A stretch of DNA of 64,000 nt from Rallus limicola (Eukaryota > Chordata > Aves > Gruiformes > Rallidae): NCBI GenBank assembly GCA_022605955.1, contig JAKCOZ010000003.1:41132761-41196760 (forward strand). The letters run 5' to 3'. Positions within the stretch are counted from its first letter, which is position 1. Every line of letters begins with the position of its first letter. Positions 1 through 12,615 of the stretch are shown in pieces. The notes beneath the pieces were generated by a model. It made no database searches and had not been told where the DNA came from. It saw only the letters and a program-made list of their open reading frames with translations. The translations under genes and the position numbers were made by a program.

Positions 1-416
1 GGCAGGGAAGTTTGAGAACCACCATCACAAGGTATGATGAGAGGGAGTTTTCTTCCATGATCGGTACAAGGACATCACTCTGTCCTCCTCTGAGACAATA
101 GTAGGGAGGGCTTTAAGAGCATGTGTGGCAGATTTTAATTAGACCCTGCTGAAGGAAGGCTCATCTGAGGAAGGGAGTGAGTAAAATAATCATGTTGAGA
201 TGATGCCTGGTCATGTGACCTCAGAGCTGCTTAGAGTTTCTTTGAACATAAAGACCTGGCTTGGTATGCAGTGCAAATTTTTTTAGACAAATCAAAATTC
301 TGTAGCTAAGCTAACTCCAGGCTCATTACTATGGGTACATTAGCTGTTGGTCTGTCATTTTCCATTGCATTTCTATAAAACACTCCAAATTGCATGGAAA
401 GTGAGTAACCTGGCTC
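1..416. other. No recognisable feature
   Basis: Unique-looking sequence left of the first LTR. I see no exon, RNA gene or repeat that I recognise. Confidence 0.5.
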
Positions 417-813
417 TGTCCAGGCCAGAGTTAAACACCCCAAGCAGTCAGAACAGGTGAGTTGAGTTAGCCTGGGCTGTTTTCCACACCACCTGGCATC
501 ATTATCCCATAAAAGGGGCTGGTCAGGGGAGAAGGAGGGTGCTCTTCAGTGCCTCCAGGGCAGTCCAAGTGCAGCCCTGGGTTGTTGGGTTGGTCCTTGT
601 TTTATGTAGTATGCTGTTACTGTTGGCTTGGTAAGGCACCCTGTGTTATCACTGGGTGTGAGTGTAATTTGCAATGGGCTGTTACTGTTCCCCTTTTTGA
701 TTTTGTCAACCAACTGTCCTTATCCCAACCCATGGAGACTCTGTCTGTTTCTCCTCTGGGAGTGAGCGAGCGGCATATGTGGCTCAGCCTCTGTTTGGGG
801 CTGAACCACCACA
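417..813 (+). mobile_element. Old partial ERV LTR (family 1, TGTCC...CCACCACA)
   Basis: This resembles the LTRs at 18709-19323 and 30042-30629. It opens TGTCCAGG then AGAGTTAA, with about 13 bases missing between these blocks. It has a TATA-like ATAAAAGGGGCTGG near 511, the shared block CTTATCCCAACCCA near 719, and ends GGGCTGAACCACCACA. No clear target-site duplication is left. The divergence and internal deletions suggest an old solo LTR. Confidence 0.55.
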
Positions 814-2218
814 CTGAGGTATAATTCTATTGAGAATAGCTTTTTTCCCTCAGTAGACCATGGAGGTCTCCCTCTGAGAAGCATGAATAGATTTTCTTCA
901 TTGTCACCTGCCAAAATCTATTTGCTATAGCAAGGAGGTCTGTGAAAGATGTTAAGCTTATGTCTTCACCAGTTAATGAACCAGAGTGGTGTTAAATGCC
1001 TGCAGACACTTAGGGTGTACCACAGCCAGACATTCTCTGCCAAACAGCAGCACACTGGGGAAACGTTGTTACGCACTATCTCCAAATACAAGCTGACAGA
1101 TGTTCCTGTTATTTTTTGTATCTAAACACTCTGTGGTGACTTTATGCAGAAATGCTGCATGAGCCTGTGTGACGCACTCACTCTTGGGAAAGAACTGGAG
1201 CCAACCTGGCTGGGAAATAGGTTTCTTAAGCCTACCACTCAGAAGAAGTGCTAAGACCCTAGGCACAAAGAATGCCCTAGCATTTTTGCCCAACAGAATG
1301 GAAGCAAAGTGAGAGCTCAGGTGTCCTATCTGTGAGCAAGGATTTCAAATCTCCCTTCCTGGACCTCTGATCCCCAGAAGCTGGAGAAGGTCACAGGTTC
1401 TCACCAAACATATTGGTAACCAAAGAGTCAGGATTTCTTCAGGCACTGGGGAAGGAGATATAGAAGTAGGAAGCATGAAGTGCACGTTGTCACTGATCGT
1501 ATGTGTTCCAGTGACATTTGGAGAACTTGCTGGTTCAGTGTGCAGTTTCTGGGGTGGCTCAGAACACATTTGGACATCAACCTGCAGTGTTGCCACTGAA
1601 AGCTAACCAGAGCTAACTGCTCCACTGCCTGAAACTCATTCCTTACCAACTTTTTCTCTGCTTCGTAAAAGCTTCTCAAAATGCACTGAGATGCTTGAGA
1701 TGGTTATTAGTTAGGTTATTAATCTTATGAACCAGCCACTGTGAAGGTAGTGGCCCCACCTCTACATCAGCAGAGAGGTACAGAAGGAATGGACCCTGCA
1801 AGCAGTGTGGCAAAGGAGACATATGAGCCATTTAATGCATGGGTGGAGCTGGTAAAAATATGTTTTCACCTGCAAATGTCTCATCCTTTCACTTCCCATG
1901 TAAAAAAGAGAGGATTGAAAAGGGAATAATGTGGGCTCTAGGTGCTTGTGCTTTAGAGAAGGACATGTGTGTCTTTGTGGTCACTTGGCAGAGCTGGGAA
2001 TGGACCTTCTGTGCTGGGCAAGGAAGGCAAATGGGTGCTGGCAGAGTTTCATTGACTGAAGAAATTAATACATATTGCTTCAGCTCTGGTTAGCATTTCC
2101 AATACATCCAGAGACAAGACATTATCTTCCTAGGCTTCTGGAACACTTCCCCAGGTGATTCCAAATCCTTCACTGCTCAGCAACTGATTCACTGTCAAGA
2201 GTGACTGTGCAGAGAGAC
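814..2218. other. No recognisable feature
   Basis: CPLX1 downstream flank without an exon or repeat that I recognise. The short open frames here have no protein-like composition. Confidence 0.5.
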
Positions 2219-2502
2219 TCATAGAGTCGCAGAATCACCTTGGTTGGAATAGATCCTTAAGATCATTGAGTCCAACTACAGCCTAACCCTGACTATTGCA
2301 CCTCTAGACCATGCCCTTAAACATTTCATCTACATGCCTTTTAAATACCTCCAGGGATGATGACTCCACCACTGTCCTGGGCAGCCTATTCCAATGCTTC
2401 ACAATCCTTCAGTAAATAAATTCTTCCTGGTATCTAACCTAAATCTCCCTGGTGCAATTTTAAGCCATTTCCTCTTGTCCTGTCACTTGTCACCCAAGAA
2501 GA
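2219..2502 (-). mobile_element. CR1 LINE 3' fragment (old)
   Basis: Read on the plus strand it starts with the inverted CR1 3' end (TCATAGAGTCGCAGAATCAC). It continues through the usual complement of the CR1 3' region: GACTCCACCACTGTCCTGGG, GGCAGCCTATTCCAATGC and CCTCTTGTCCTGTC. Many substitutions make it an old, 5'-truncated copy on the minus strand. The 5' limit near 2502 is approximate. Confidence 0.85.
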
Positions 2503-4751
2503 TTTTTAACGTCATTAGCGGAGAATGTGCTTTAGCACACCTCTGACCAGGCCACCTCTGGCAGGTCTGTGCTTTTTCACTGACAGCAGTTGGCGCCATA
2601 TCTGAGACCCTGGATGTACCCCAGACAGCTTCCATGGGGGACTGGGCTTACCTGGAGACCTAGAGTCACCTGACTGTCAGTGCCTACTACCAGCTATGGG
2701 ACTATGACAATGAACTCTGCATTTGTTAAGCCCTAAGCATTGTTTTCAATGTTGACTACAACCTCTCCTGAGCCCTCATGAAGAGTTACTAGTGGGAGTG
2801 AGGCAGAAAGAGGGCTTAATCAATTTTTGCTCTTCATTAACCTCTTTCTTACATTATTTATTAATCTGAAAACCTCAAGTTGTTTGGGTTTTTTTTAAAC
2901 AAGCCAGGAATTTTATCTTCATTCTTTTTCCTTCAGGGTGCTTGATCTGGGGAGATGTAAGGGACTGTAGAACCATATCACCCTTTCTACTCTCTCAGTA
3001 TGTTGTAAGAATTGCCTACAGAACTGTACTCTCCTCTCTTTCTTTTCTCTCGATCTCTCCCAATCACCATAAACAATTGCCACCACCACACAGCAGAGTG
3101 ACAACAAAGTGAATTCCACCCATCAGGAACAATATCTTGAAGAATGTAGTATGCCCCAGGGACAAAGTGCGACTGGGCTCTGACCCTCTCGAACTTGTGA
3201 GGACCCTGTGGAGGCAGTGCTAAGCATGAATCCCACTACCAGGTGGAAGGTGTGGCTATGCCAAGGATTTACTGACTATGCAATGATACAACACTGTGAA
3301 AGGCAAGACCAGCAATATGTGAGGGAGAATATTCCTCCTCCCCCCTCCTCCGCCCCATGGTAAGATGCTTGACATTTTACTTCTGTTGATGGTTAATTTA
3401 GCACCCGTGCAACATCCACTGAACACCTGAAGTGAGGCAGGATTGTCTTGGTTCAGCATTTGAGAAAGGAAAAGAGGGCAGAAAGGAATTTTTTAAGACA
3501 AATACACTTGCAGTCTCTGAAAAACAAAAATAACAATAGATGAAGAATGGCCACTCTATGGTTAGCTTTAAAGAGGCTCAGATCATGCAGGGGAAAAAAT
3601 ATAATCAACAGGTAAATTTTATCCTTGACAAAATATTTAATTGTATTAAACCAACTATGTGTTTCCCATTTGCTAAACTGTTTATAAAGCAGTTTAGGGG
3701 ACACTCATCTGCTCCACTTACATAAGTATGTAGTAGAATTTACCAATGGTAAACAAATTTGCATCTGAAAAGTAAGTACATTTTAATATCTCATTACCAC
3801 CTAATTAAATTTAGTTGGTGTCATAGCCTGCAGTAACAATTGGCTAGTCACATAATTTTCATTTGTTTCACCTCATCATTCCCAAGAGTCTTGCTGACAT
3901 ACATTCCTTGGATTTCCTTGACATCTGAGTTTTAAGAGTCCTCAGTGAATGCTGTTTATGTATAGGACAGTGCAACTCAGTCCCTCAAAGAGGTATCAGT
4001 ATCATTGTCCTCACTTCACCAGTGAGGAACACAAGGACTTATGTAGTTCTAACTTCTCAGACAAATGAAGTAGACTCTAGTAACTGTGCAGTCTTCTCCC
4101 TTGTGCTTTGCCATGGGGATGGCACTCCAGAGCCTGGTCTTCTTCAGGACTGTATCACCCCTGCTGAGCTATCCCTCACAGCCTCATGGAATAAAATAAC
4201 TTGTGTCAATTGCCTAGGAAATTTACACAAGAGTTCTATTCTCATTTTTCTCCCCCTGAATGTAGTGCAGAGCTGTGTTGAGCTGACCTAAAAACCCATG
4301 AGCAATCACCATCTGCCAACCTATGATTTTAACTGAGCAGTGGATATTTTATTTTTCCTCTCTTTGTCTTAGCCTATTAAGATAGTCTGGCTGATCCTCA
4401 CACTAAAAATGGCTGCAATCCCACAGAGGATGAAGGATCTTTTTTTTTAGGTAAAACCAAGAGATCATTAGGAGCTTCCACATATGTGATACATACTGTA
4501 TCACAATGTGAAAAACCTCCATATGGCTTGCATCTCATCCCCATTTAGTACTGTGAAACCCACTTTTTTATTTAAACATCTAAATAAGGACTTTCAGTCT
4601 GTAACCTAATTGCCTGCTAACAGTGGGTGATATATGTGTTGGAATCTCTTCAAATATTGCTTAGAAAGAAATAATAGTTCTGGGTTTTGTCCTCAAGTAT
4701 CCCAGATGAGTTTCGGTACCAAGATACTTTCTCAGAGAGTCCATCTCAATC
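2503..4751. other. No recognisable feature
   Basis: AT-rich flank between a CR1 and an LTR. It has short homopolymer runs and a C/T-rich patch near 3334-3357, but no exon or RNA gene that I can identify. Confidence 0.5.
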
Positions 4752-6041
4752 TGTCATGGTGGTTTGGCCCTGGCTGGAGGCCAGATGCCCACCAAAGTCA
4801 CTCTTCAAATATTGCTCCCCTTTTTAGCTGGAGAAGGGACAAAATGGATATTGAGAGGCTCAGGAGTCAAGATAAGGACAGAAAGAGATCATTACATTAT
4901 CAGCGTCACGGGCAAAACAGACTCAACACAGAATAAAAGAAAGAAAACCATCTAATTTATTACACCGCACACCCAGTGAAACCAGTCGGATAATGAGAAG
5001 TGCAACCAGATCTTAAAGCACCTTCCCCCCCACCCCTCCCTTCTTAGCAGACTTCACTTTAGTCATGATTTCACTCCCTTCTTCTCCAACCCCCCACCCC
5101 ACAGTGGCATGGGGAGGAGCAGGGACTGGGGGAATGGGGGTTCCGGTCAGTTCCTCACGAGTTGTTTTCCTTCTTATTAGGGAGCCAGGGAGGCATTCCT
5201 CATACCCTTCCCAGTGTGGGGTCCCACCCACGGAAGACAGTTCACGAACTTATCCAACATGAGTCCTGTCCCGCAGGGCTTCAGCTCCTCACCAACTGCC
5301 CTGGCATGTGTCACTTCTATGTGGTGCAGTCATAGAATCATAGAATGTCCCTCAGGCCTAGATTGCTCCAGCCAGGTCTCCCACAGTCATATGCCCCCTG
5401 CCAGCAAACCTGCTCTGGCATGGGTCTCTCTCTCTCTCTCTCTGTGTCACTGTCTCTCTGTCTCTCATTCTGTGTGTGTGTGTGTCTGTTTGTCTGTCTG
5501 TCTGTCTGTCTGCCTATCCCTCTCTCTCTCTGTGTCTCTCTCTCCATGGGCTGTAAGTACTGCTAAAGGCCTGATCCACCACAGGTCACAGCATCTTCCA
5601 TATCCCTCCCCCTGCTCCAGCATGGGGCCTCTTCACAGGCTGCAGATGGGATCTCTGCTCACTGTCTTCTTCCATGGGCTGTGGTGGGATACCCGCTCCA
5701 CCATGGTCTTCTCCAAGGGCTGCAGGGGAATCTTTCACTCCAGTAGCTGCAGCACCTCCTTCCCTTCTTCCCTGTCATTGGTGTCTGCACAGTTTCTTAC
5801 ATCTTCTCACTCCCTTCTCTGGTGGCAAAAATCAGGTGCTAGTGTTTTTTTTCTTCTTAAATGTGATTCCCAGAGGCACTGTGACCATCGCTGATTGTCT
5901 TGGCCTTGGTCAGCAATGACTCCAGCCTTGAATCAGCTGGTGTTTACTCTGTCAGGCCTGCAGAGAGCTTCTAGAGCTTCTTGCAGAAGCCACCCCTGCA
6001 ACCACCCTTCCTCCACCAGAACGTGGCCATGCAAAACTACA
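4752..6041 (-). mobile_element. Solo ERV LTR (family 2), minus strand, with microsatellite expansion
   Basis: This is the same family as 54193-55134, 59223-60344 and 35211-35690. On the minus strand it starts TGTAGTTTTGCATGG at 6041, runs through imperfect U3 repeats (AGCCCATGGAG, CTGGAGCAGG) and the block AAGAAGGGAGGGGTGGGG near 5045. It then shows TGTTGAGTCTGTTTTGCCC near 4925 and ends CAGGGCCAAACCACCA near 4757. About 1.29 kb, longer than its relatives because of the simple-repeat tract at 5424-5544. The exact right-hand (3') terminus is uncertain by a few bases and no convincing target duplication was found. No internal retroviral genes flank it. Confidence 0.8.
5424..5544. repeat. Compound microsatellite (TC)n-(TG)n-(TCTG)n
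   Basis: The plus strand shows runs of TC, then TG (about 5470-5486), then TCTG units (about 5487-5510), then TC again. It sits inside the LTR at 4752-6041, exactly where the LTR at 54193-55134 has only a short GA-rich stretch (about 54686-54718). Confidence 0.95.
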
Positions 6042-6801
6042 TCTATTTATGTGTGAATGTATTCACCATAAAGTGTTCACATTTGGTCTGAGATTTGCCA
6101 TGCTCCGTGTTCACAAAAAAGGAGATGCTTTGTTGTGGAGGGGTGCATATTTGATGATGTGTAAATTTTAAAATATTCTAAATTAAAAATTAAATAAACC
6201 AAACTGCATTTCCAGTCAGTTATTGATTACCATGATCTAAGCCTCTCATAGCCCAGCTCAAATAAATGTTCATCACATAAGTTTTAAAGATGTCCTTTTC
6301 TGACTCAGAACACCTTCAGCTTTACACTGCTATATCTGACCCTCTAGTACATAAACAGGGCTTTAGAGGAAAGCAAAATCTCAGACAAAAAAAATGTTTC
6401 TATCTTAGGGCACTAGAATTCTGCTTTCCTCTAACTACTGAATACTCAAGAAAGCATGGGTGTTTGACAGCACCTGCAGTAGTGATTTGTCCTTCTCAGT
6501 TGTGCTTTCAGCACCTATGCCAAATCAACCTGTAAAATGACCTTAGGCAGGACACAGCAGAACTATTTTCATCAAGGATTATTCCAATGCAGTTATAACA
6601 CTATACTTCCTGAAGAGCAGAGAGACAGTTGGAGAGGGAGAATTAAAAATCCATGCTAAGACTTTTTACCTGGAGGTATTGATGCTTGCCACAAACATCC
6701 TGGAATGCCAATACACAGGACTGCATTGTCCAGTAGCCTTCATTCAAGTCTCATTTTCAAAGAGGCTTATGAGGCCTAGATGGCCCACAGGAAAAATCAA
6801 G
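6042..6801. other. No recognisable feature
   Basis: AT-rich spacer between an LTR and a CR1 copy, with no exon or RNA gene seen. Confidence 0.5.
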
Positions 6802-7098
6802 AGCAAGTCTTTATTAGGGTATGTAGTGATAGGACAAAGGGTAATGGCTTCAAACTGAGAGGGAGTAGGTTTAGATTAGATATTAAGAAGAAATTTTTCC
6901 CCCTGAGGGTGGTGAAGCACTGGCATAGGCTGCCCACAGATGTTGTGGATTCCCTGTCACTGGCAGTGTTCAAGGCCAGGTTGGATGGGGCTTTGAGCAG
7001 CCTGGTCTAGTGGAGGATGTCCCTGCCCATGGCAGGGGCTTGGAACTAGATAGGCTTTGAGGTCCCTTCCAACACAAACCATTCTGTGATTCTATAAT
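6802..7098 (+). mobile_element. CR1 LINE 3' end, plus strand
   Basis: A 5'-truncated CR1 covering the last codons of ORF2 and the 3' UTR. Recognisable residues are DRTKGNGFKLRGSRFRLDI, FFPLRVVKHWHRLP and FKARLDGA. These are followed by GGTCCCTTCCAACA and the terminal ATTCTGTGATTCTAT. Divergence from the CR1s at 23402 and 25119 marks a different, probably older subfamily. Confidence 0.9.
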
Positions 7099-10000
7099 AG
7101 AGAGTGTATGGTACTTCAAAAAAAGAACTACATGAAGTCATTAAAAGGGACTTACTGGCAAGTGATTCTGAAGTTTCATATCTGCTCCAATTATGTAGTC
7201 TATGCTTCCATTGCTGTCAATGATAGTTGAGAACTTGCAGTAGGTCTAAACATTGCATCCCAGGATGCATCGGGAGGATGTTCTACTTGAAGAAGTGTAC
7301 TTTTAAAGTGAAAAAATGTAGATTGCACCAACTTAACCACTGGAATTATCCTTCTGTATCTTTTTAATAAGAAAGCAGAAGCTGGTTCAAAACAATAATT
7401 TACTTCCCTGGCAAATGAACCCTTTTCTCTGACCACATTGGTCTGATATAATTAGTCTGTTTCCTTTGAGCTGGCTGTTTCTTAGGGGAACCATGAATAA
7501 TACCTTCTTTCTCTATGATATCTTTCAGCATATCCTGTGAGATGTATGGTTATTTCTTTCTTTTTCTAACATGATACAGTGCTTTTATGCTGAACATAAC
7601 AAGTACTGATTTTTTCCTGAGCAAGTAAAATGAGGCTTAGCTGTGTGCAACTTGTGACCCAAAGAGTTTTGTATACATCCCTACTTCTGGATCCAGAGAT
7701 AAATTTGATGTCATTGCAAATAAATGTATGTCCTTTTTGATTGTAAAATCCAAAGATATTCTCACTAAACCATAGTTGGATGCCTGTGTTTCTTCCAAAG
7801 GAATGTCATTCTGATCTTCCTAAGGAAAAATAATTCCTAATAGCAAAACTTACTTAAATTTGATAATCACCTGGAGATGTCAAACCTCATCAGTATTTTT
7901 GAAAAATTAAAATAGTAGCATATTCATTCAAATAATGTCTGTGTTTCTCCTTGATTGTGTTACCACTCTGTCTGTATATCAGCATCCATACTTTGATTTC
8001 CAAGTGTAAGTTGGTAGGAATTTCACAGGAAAGCATTGCAAAAAATATATGAAATCACGAAGTTTTTTTATTGGCTGTGATTCCATTTTAAAAGAACATT
8101 ATACCATTTACCCACACCATGCAGGAAAAAAGTAGCAGGCAAATAACAAATGAAATTCACATTCACAAAGTCTCTAAATAATTTTCTAGCTGCTGGGAGA
8201 GTACTGCATGCATCTGAAATAAAGCTGGGGAGCACTTCTATTATAAAAGGTATGGCTAAGTTGAATTTTGCTTTGTGTGTAAGAGAGAGAAAGAGAGAAA
8301 ACAGGCAATTTTGTAATGACAGTATTGAAACATTTTACTAAGTCAGCACATGAAGAAACAGTTATCTCGATAACATATACTCAGAACAGATACAGCTTTC
8401 AGATACGTAAGACATTACTTTGAGGTCACAACAGCTAATTTCTAACAATGTTTATTCTAGCACAGTAAGCTTGCCAAAAAGATGTATTCAGCAGCATTGG
8501 TATGGTCTTTCTTGAAGAGACAGGGGTTGGGAGGGACCTAAGACCTTAGCCAATGTATGGTATTGGAAACATAGAGGAACTCCGAAGTGATCTATCACAT
8601 GATCTTATATTTTGTTTTATTTATTTTAAACACAGGAGTAGCATTCATAATTAATATTGCAGTCTGATTTTATATGGCTTTCTCTAAAGATAAATGTGAG
8701 TTCACAAAGTTAATGGCAAACTAAATCATTTACCCTCCAAATGTGGAGGCCCTTTGACTTTTGTTTTTTACTAACTGCTAAGATCTTGGAGCTGTGAAGG
8801 AAAATGGCTGCAGTGTCTAGCCACCAACCTTTCTGTGTAAATAAATCTAGTTAAAAACAGAAAAGACCTCATTTACCTGAGATTGAACAGCCTAGTGATG
8901 CAAATAAAACAATGGCATGGAAAGACAAAGAGATATTCAGAATCCAAACAATGAACCATGCTTCTCTTTGGTCTTGTTTAAGTGCTTCAACACCTGCTTA
9001 AATGCTAAGGGGTAATGTGTCTGAGACAATGCTTCTCACACCCATACATGAGCCAAAAGTGTCTGTGTCCTGTGTTGCTAGTTCAGAGTGGGAAAAGAAA
9101 CAGATGTGCAGAAGGGAGGGAAGAGTGCCTGCTTTCGAGTCTTCAGCATGGCTTAGGCACTTTGGGGACAGTGGAATGACTTAAGGAGAGGTCCAGAACT
9201 CAGGCAAGGTGCCAAAAGGTATGTGAGGCAAAACCAAGCAAAACCTGCCTACAATCTATGGTAGATCTTCTGTCATGTTTCTTAAATGAAAGAAAAGGAA
9301 AATTAAAATGGGAACTACCTGGCTCACACCTGGCTGAACTCTACTGTCCAGGAAGGAAGGGCTGCTACAAGTGTGGAGAACTGAGTACAGAAGTGATGAC
9401 ATTGCTGGGCTGGGAAGCTCCCACAATAAAAACAAATCAACAAACATTATTTAATAAAACACTTTCTCTCCTGCTCTGTGCACCTGGCATGAGGCCTAAC
9501 AAACTCAGCAGTCCTTATGACCTTCTTCAAGTTTTGGATCCAGATTTTCACACAGGTCAGGAGCTCAGCTCACTAAAGGAGTATTTTTAATGCAGTGAGC
9601 CCAGGGATAGCACTACCTGGTTAGAAAATTTGAGCACAGAACACGCAAGATCCTGACTTAGACTAGTTGTTCAATGGCACAGATTCTGAGGCACAGTTAG
9701 AAAAGTAACATCAAATACTCTTCTCTGTCTTCTCCCTTTCTTCTCTCTTTTCCTCATGTTTCATACCTATGTGCACACACTTGCACATCAAGCTGCCAGG
9801 CAGGTGATAAAAACAAGCAAACAAATAATTGGCACTACCATTCTGCAAGGAGAAGCAGAAATTCTGATTTATGTCCTGAACAGTATTTGGCTGGATGAAG
9901 AAGTGAGTCCATGATGGTGGCTAGTGAAAGGTCAACAAGTAAGTGTAGAGAAAGGCCAAAGCAGAGTGGCATGAGGTCATCCTCTGTCTGTGTTTCTTGA

Positions 10001-12307
10001 AAGGTTCTTCAGCACAAGGACAAGGGAAAATAGGAATGGATGTGTTTCTTTTTTGCGGGGGCACATTTCTGTAGGTTTGATTTATGTTTTAGAGGAGGTA
10101 CACCACAAAGAATAGTGAGAGCCTTCCAGAAGTATTGATGTTGGCATGTCAGTGTGATCTGGGCTATGAGTTTTCACTATCAATGAGTGGCTGAAGCAAA
10201 GAGACAGCTTCTGCCTTTAGCTTTCAGGGGTGTTGGTTCTCTGCAGCAGAGAATCAAAACCAACTACTGCCTTTGTAGCAGAAGGAGTTTTCAAATCTTT
10301 GAAAATTACCAGTTGCTGAATTTGCATGAGGCAAGTAGGACACTCTCTCTAGAAAATGATAAATTGTTCAACTTTGCTATGCTATATCCAAGAATTGATT
10401 CAGATAGAATTTTCTGGGTCATTAAAGTCTTAGCAGGGGGAGACACTCATCTTGCTTTAAATTTAAATTAGGGAAAAAACCCGAACTTTATCTGGAAGTG
10501 TAAACCCCACTTTTTCTTTCCTCTGAGAAGCCCTTGGCAGCTTGTACTTGAATGAACATGTCTTGTTTGTAGATCCAGCCTGAAACAAGTTGTACCTTTA
10601 TCATGGGATTCGGGCTTCTAGATCAGTCAAACTTTCACAGTCTCCACCTTGAAGTTGAAGTTATTAATGAAGAAGCAAGGTGTAGTCCACCTGAATAAGA
10701 ATTGGCAAGGAGGGCAAAATGTCTATTCTCTTTCGTGATATTTTCTCCCTGTTAAGAGAGATGGTGCTAAAAGGCACAGAGTTCACAAGTTTACTGTCTT
10801 AATCATGGCACAGATTTTTTCTGCTTACCTGAAAAGATAAAAATCTTAAAATTTCTTATTCAGTAAAGTACTGAGATATTTGCCTAAACTCAGTTCCACT
10901 GAACAAGTGCATCAAAGAAGCTCCACTGAAGTAAAATGCTTAGTTGGGTACATAATGAACTATCTCAGATTGCTTTTCCTTTTGTTGTCAGTAGAAAGTG
11001 TGTATTTGCTTCCAAATCTTGTCCACGTACTTAGGAAACTCTTGTTCCCATGACAGGTACAAGCAATGCTAGCTCTACCAGGCAAACCCTGATTGTCTTT
11101 CAAGATTTTGAGACTAAGATGGCATGATGCTCTCATAGCAGCAACTACATAGAGGTAGCCAAATGCATAAACTCTGGGATCAGCTCTTCACATGTCTGTG
11201 TTCACAATAAGACTATGTATGCATGTCCATGTATGTACTTGAAAGCCAATATCTCTTTGGCTTATCTTACTGGATACCCACAGGGCTGTATTGTGAAGTC
11301 TTCTGTATATGTCTGGGAAAGGCAACAAAGATAATGGTGAGAAACTTTTCCTCCCACCCTACTAGCATCTAGGATGCCACACACTATTATAATGTTAATT
11401 AGCTCCTGCCCAGCACTGGAGAAGCATCCTCAATTTATGCCTTTAGAATAGGTAGAGAACTAAATCTACATTTTACAGCTGGAGAAGCTGCATGTGGCAG
11501 AAATTAAGTGACCTCCCCAAGGCAACACAGTCATGTAACATGTTACATAGAAAGAGTAGTCTGGGCATTGGGTCTCTGAGGCAATGGCTAACATTCAGGC
11601 TGCCAGACTCCCACACACACTGCAGGAAGAGGTGGGCAGAACACAGGTTCAACAGTATACGGGAAGAACACAGGTTCAACAGTATACGGGAAAACAGATG
11701 TTTATCCTGCAAGCACTGGTGGGAATATGGTACTGGAGAGAAAGAGGAAGGTTAGTTAATCAGAGCAGATTCAAAGGTGTTGTGGAGGTCCTCTACCAGA
11801 GCACCATGTGCTCTCTTGTGGCTTCAGCTCTCTGTATGGCAAATGTCCTACCAAATCTGCTCTTTCAAGTTAAGTGTATGGCTAATTCCCAAAGTAACAT
11901 GACTCTTGCTTAGATTCTGAGGCATTTAAATTCTACCAGCATCTAAGGGCAGATGACTCACTTCTTCCATAGTTCTGAGTGATGTCAGCTGTGTAAGTCA
12001 TGCAGAATTTACCTTCCAAATGATCTCTTATTTATGCCAGTGATGGAATTAAAACAGAAAAGCTCTGCTTCCATGGGAGAGCTGAGATATCCCTTCCAAG
12101 GGCAGATGTGCTTAACACAAGTGGCTAGTGTGAGCCAATCAAAAAGCGCATTAATAATAATGATTAATAATTATTATCAAGAATAATAAAAATAGAATTA
12201 AGGAAAATTTAAGAGGCCTCTGTTCACACTTAGTGAACACTCCTTCCTGCGTGGATGGAAATGCATGTGAGGTTGTTTCTGCTTTTCTATGCTTAGTGTA
12301 CAGATGC
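7099..12307. other. Downstream flank of CPLX1, mostly featureless
   Basis: About 5 kb of AT-rich sequence. I found no exon on either strand. The only distinct structure is the 27-bp tandem duplication at 11638-11691. Part of the right end may be distal CPLX1 3' UTR. Confidence 0.5.
11638..11691. repeat. Perfect tandem duplication, 2 x 27 bp
   Basis: Two identical, directly adjacent units at 11638-11664 and 11665-11691 (AGAACACAGGTTCAACAGTA plus 7 bases). No mismatch separates them, which points to a recent slippage or replication event. Confidence 0.95.
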
Positions 12308-12313
12308 TTTATT
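12308..12313 (-). terminator. CPLX1: Candidate polyadenylation signal AATAAA for CPLX1
   Basis: The plus strand reads TTTATT, so the minus strand carries the canonical AATAAA hexamer about 300 nt after the CPLX1 stop. No strong GU-rich downstream element is visible to its left, so its use is uncertain. A weaker variant, ATTAAA, lies slightly nearer the stop around 12365. Confidence 0.3.
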
Positions 12314-12615
12314 TAACATACATAGTACTATGGCTTGTAATAAAATTTGTGTAGTCTGCAGCTTTTTAATATTTATATCCATTCAGAGGCATCTACTGGA
12401 TGTAACTATGTACAAAAAAGGAATGGATGAGTCTTAGGGTGGAGGGAAAGGAAAGAGGCAGTCAGAAGGGAATGGGAAGCAAAGGAATTCCTAGTGAGCA
12501 GTAGAGGGCAGAGGTGGGGAGGGCTGCGTGGTGGATGGCCAGATTGTAAATCCCCATTGGGCAAAAGAGAAATCCTTTGCAGTACTGTTTATGCCCATCT
12601 AACAGTCTGCAGCTA
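12308..12615 (-). other. CPLX1: Probable CPLX1 3' UTR (proximal part)
   Basis: This is the non-coding sequence following the TAG stop on the minus strand. The 3' end is not certain: a first AATAAA occurs about 300 nt after the stop, but mammalian CPLX1 mRNAs have a longer 3' UTR, so transcription may run further left through the AT-rich tract at 12147-12200. Confidence 0.45.

Noticed and set aside
5329..5347. CATAGAATCATAGAAT, resembling a CR1 3' end
   Set aside because: It sits inside a continuous LTR and no further CR1 sequence follows. Probably a chance match or tiny local change.
5214..5894. Open frame of 226 codons on the plus strand
   Set aside because: It is the translation of an inverted LTR and its TC/TG microsatellite (Ser-Leu and Cys-Val runs), not a gene.
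1..12000. Possible exons of a neighbouring gene (PCGF3 lies next to CPLX1 in human)
   Set aside because: I found no coding segment in this flank. Synteny alone does not support an annotation.
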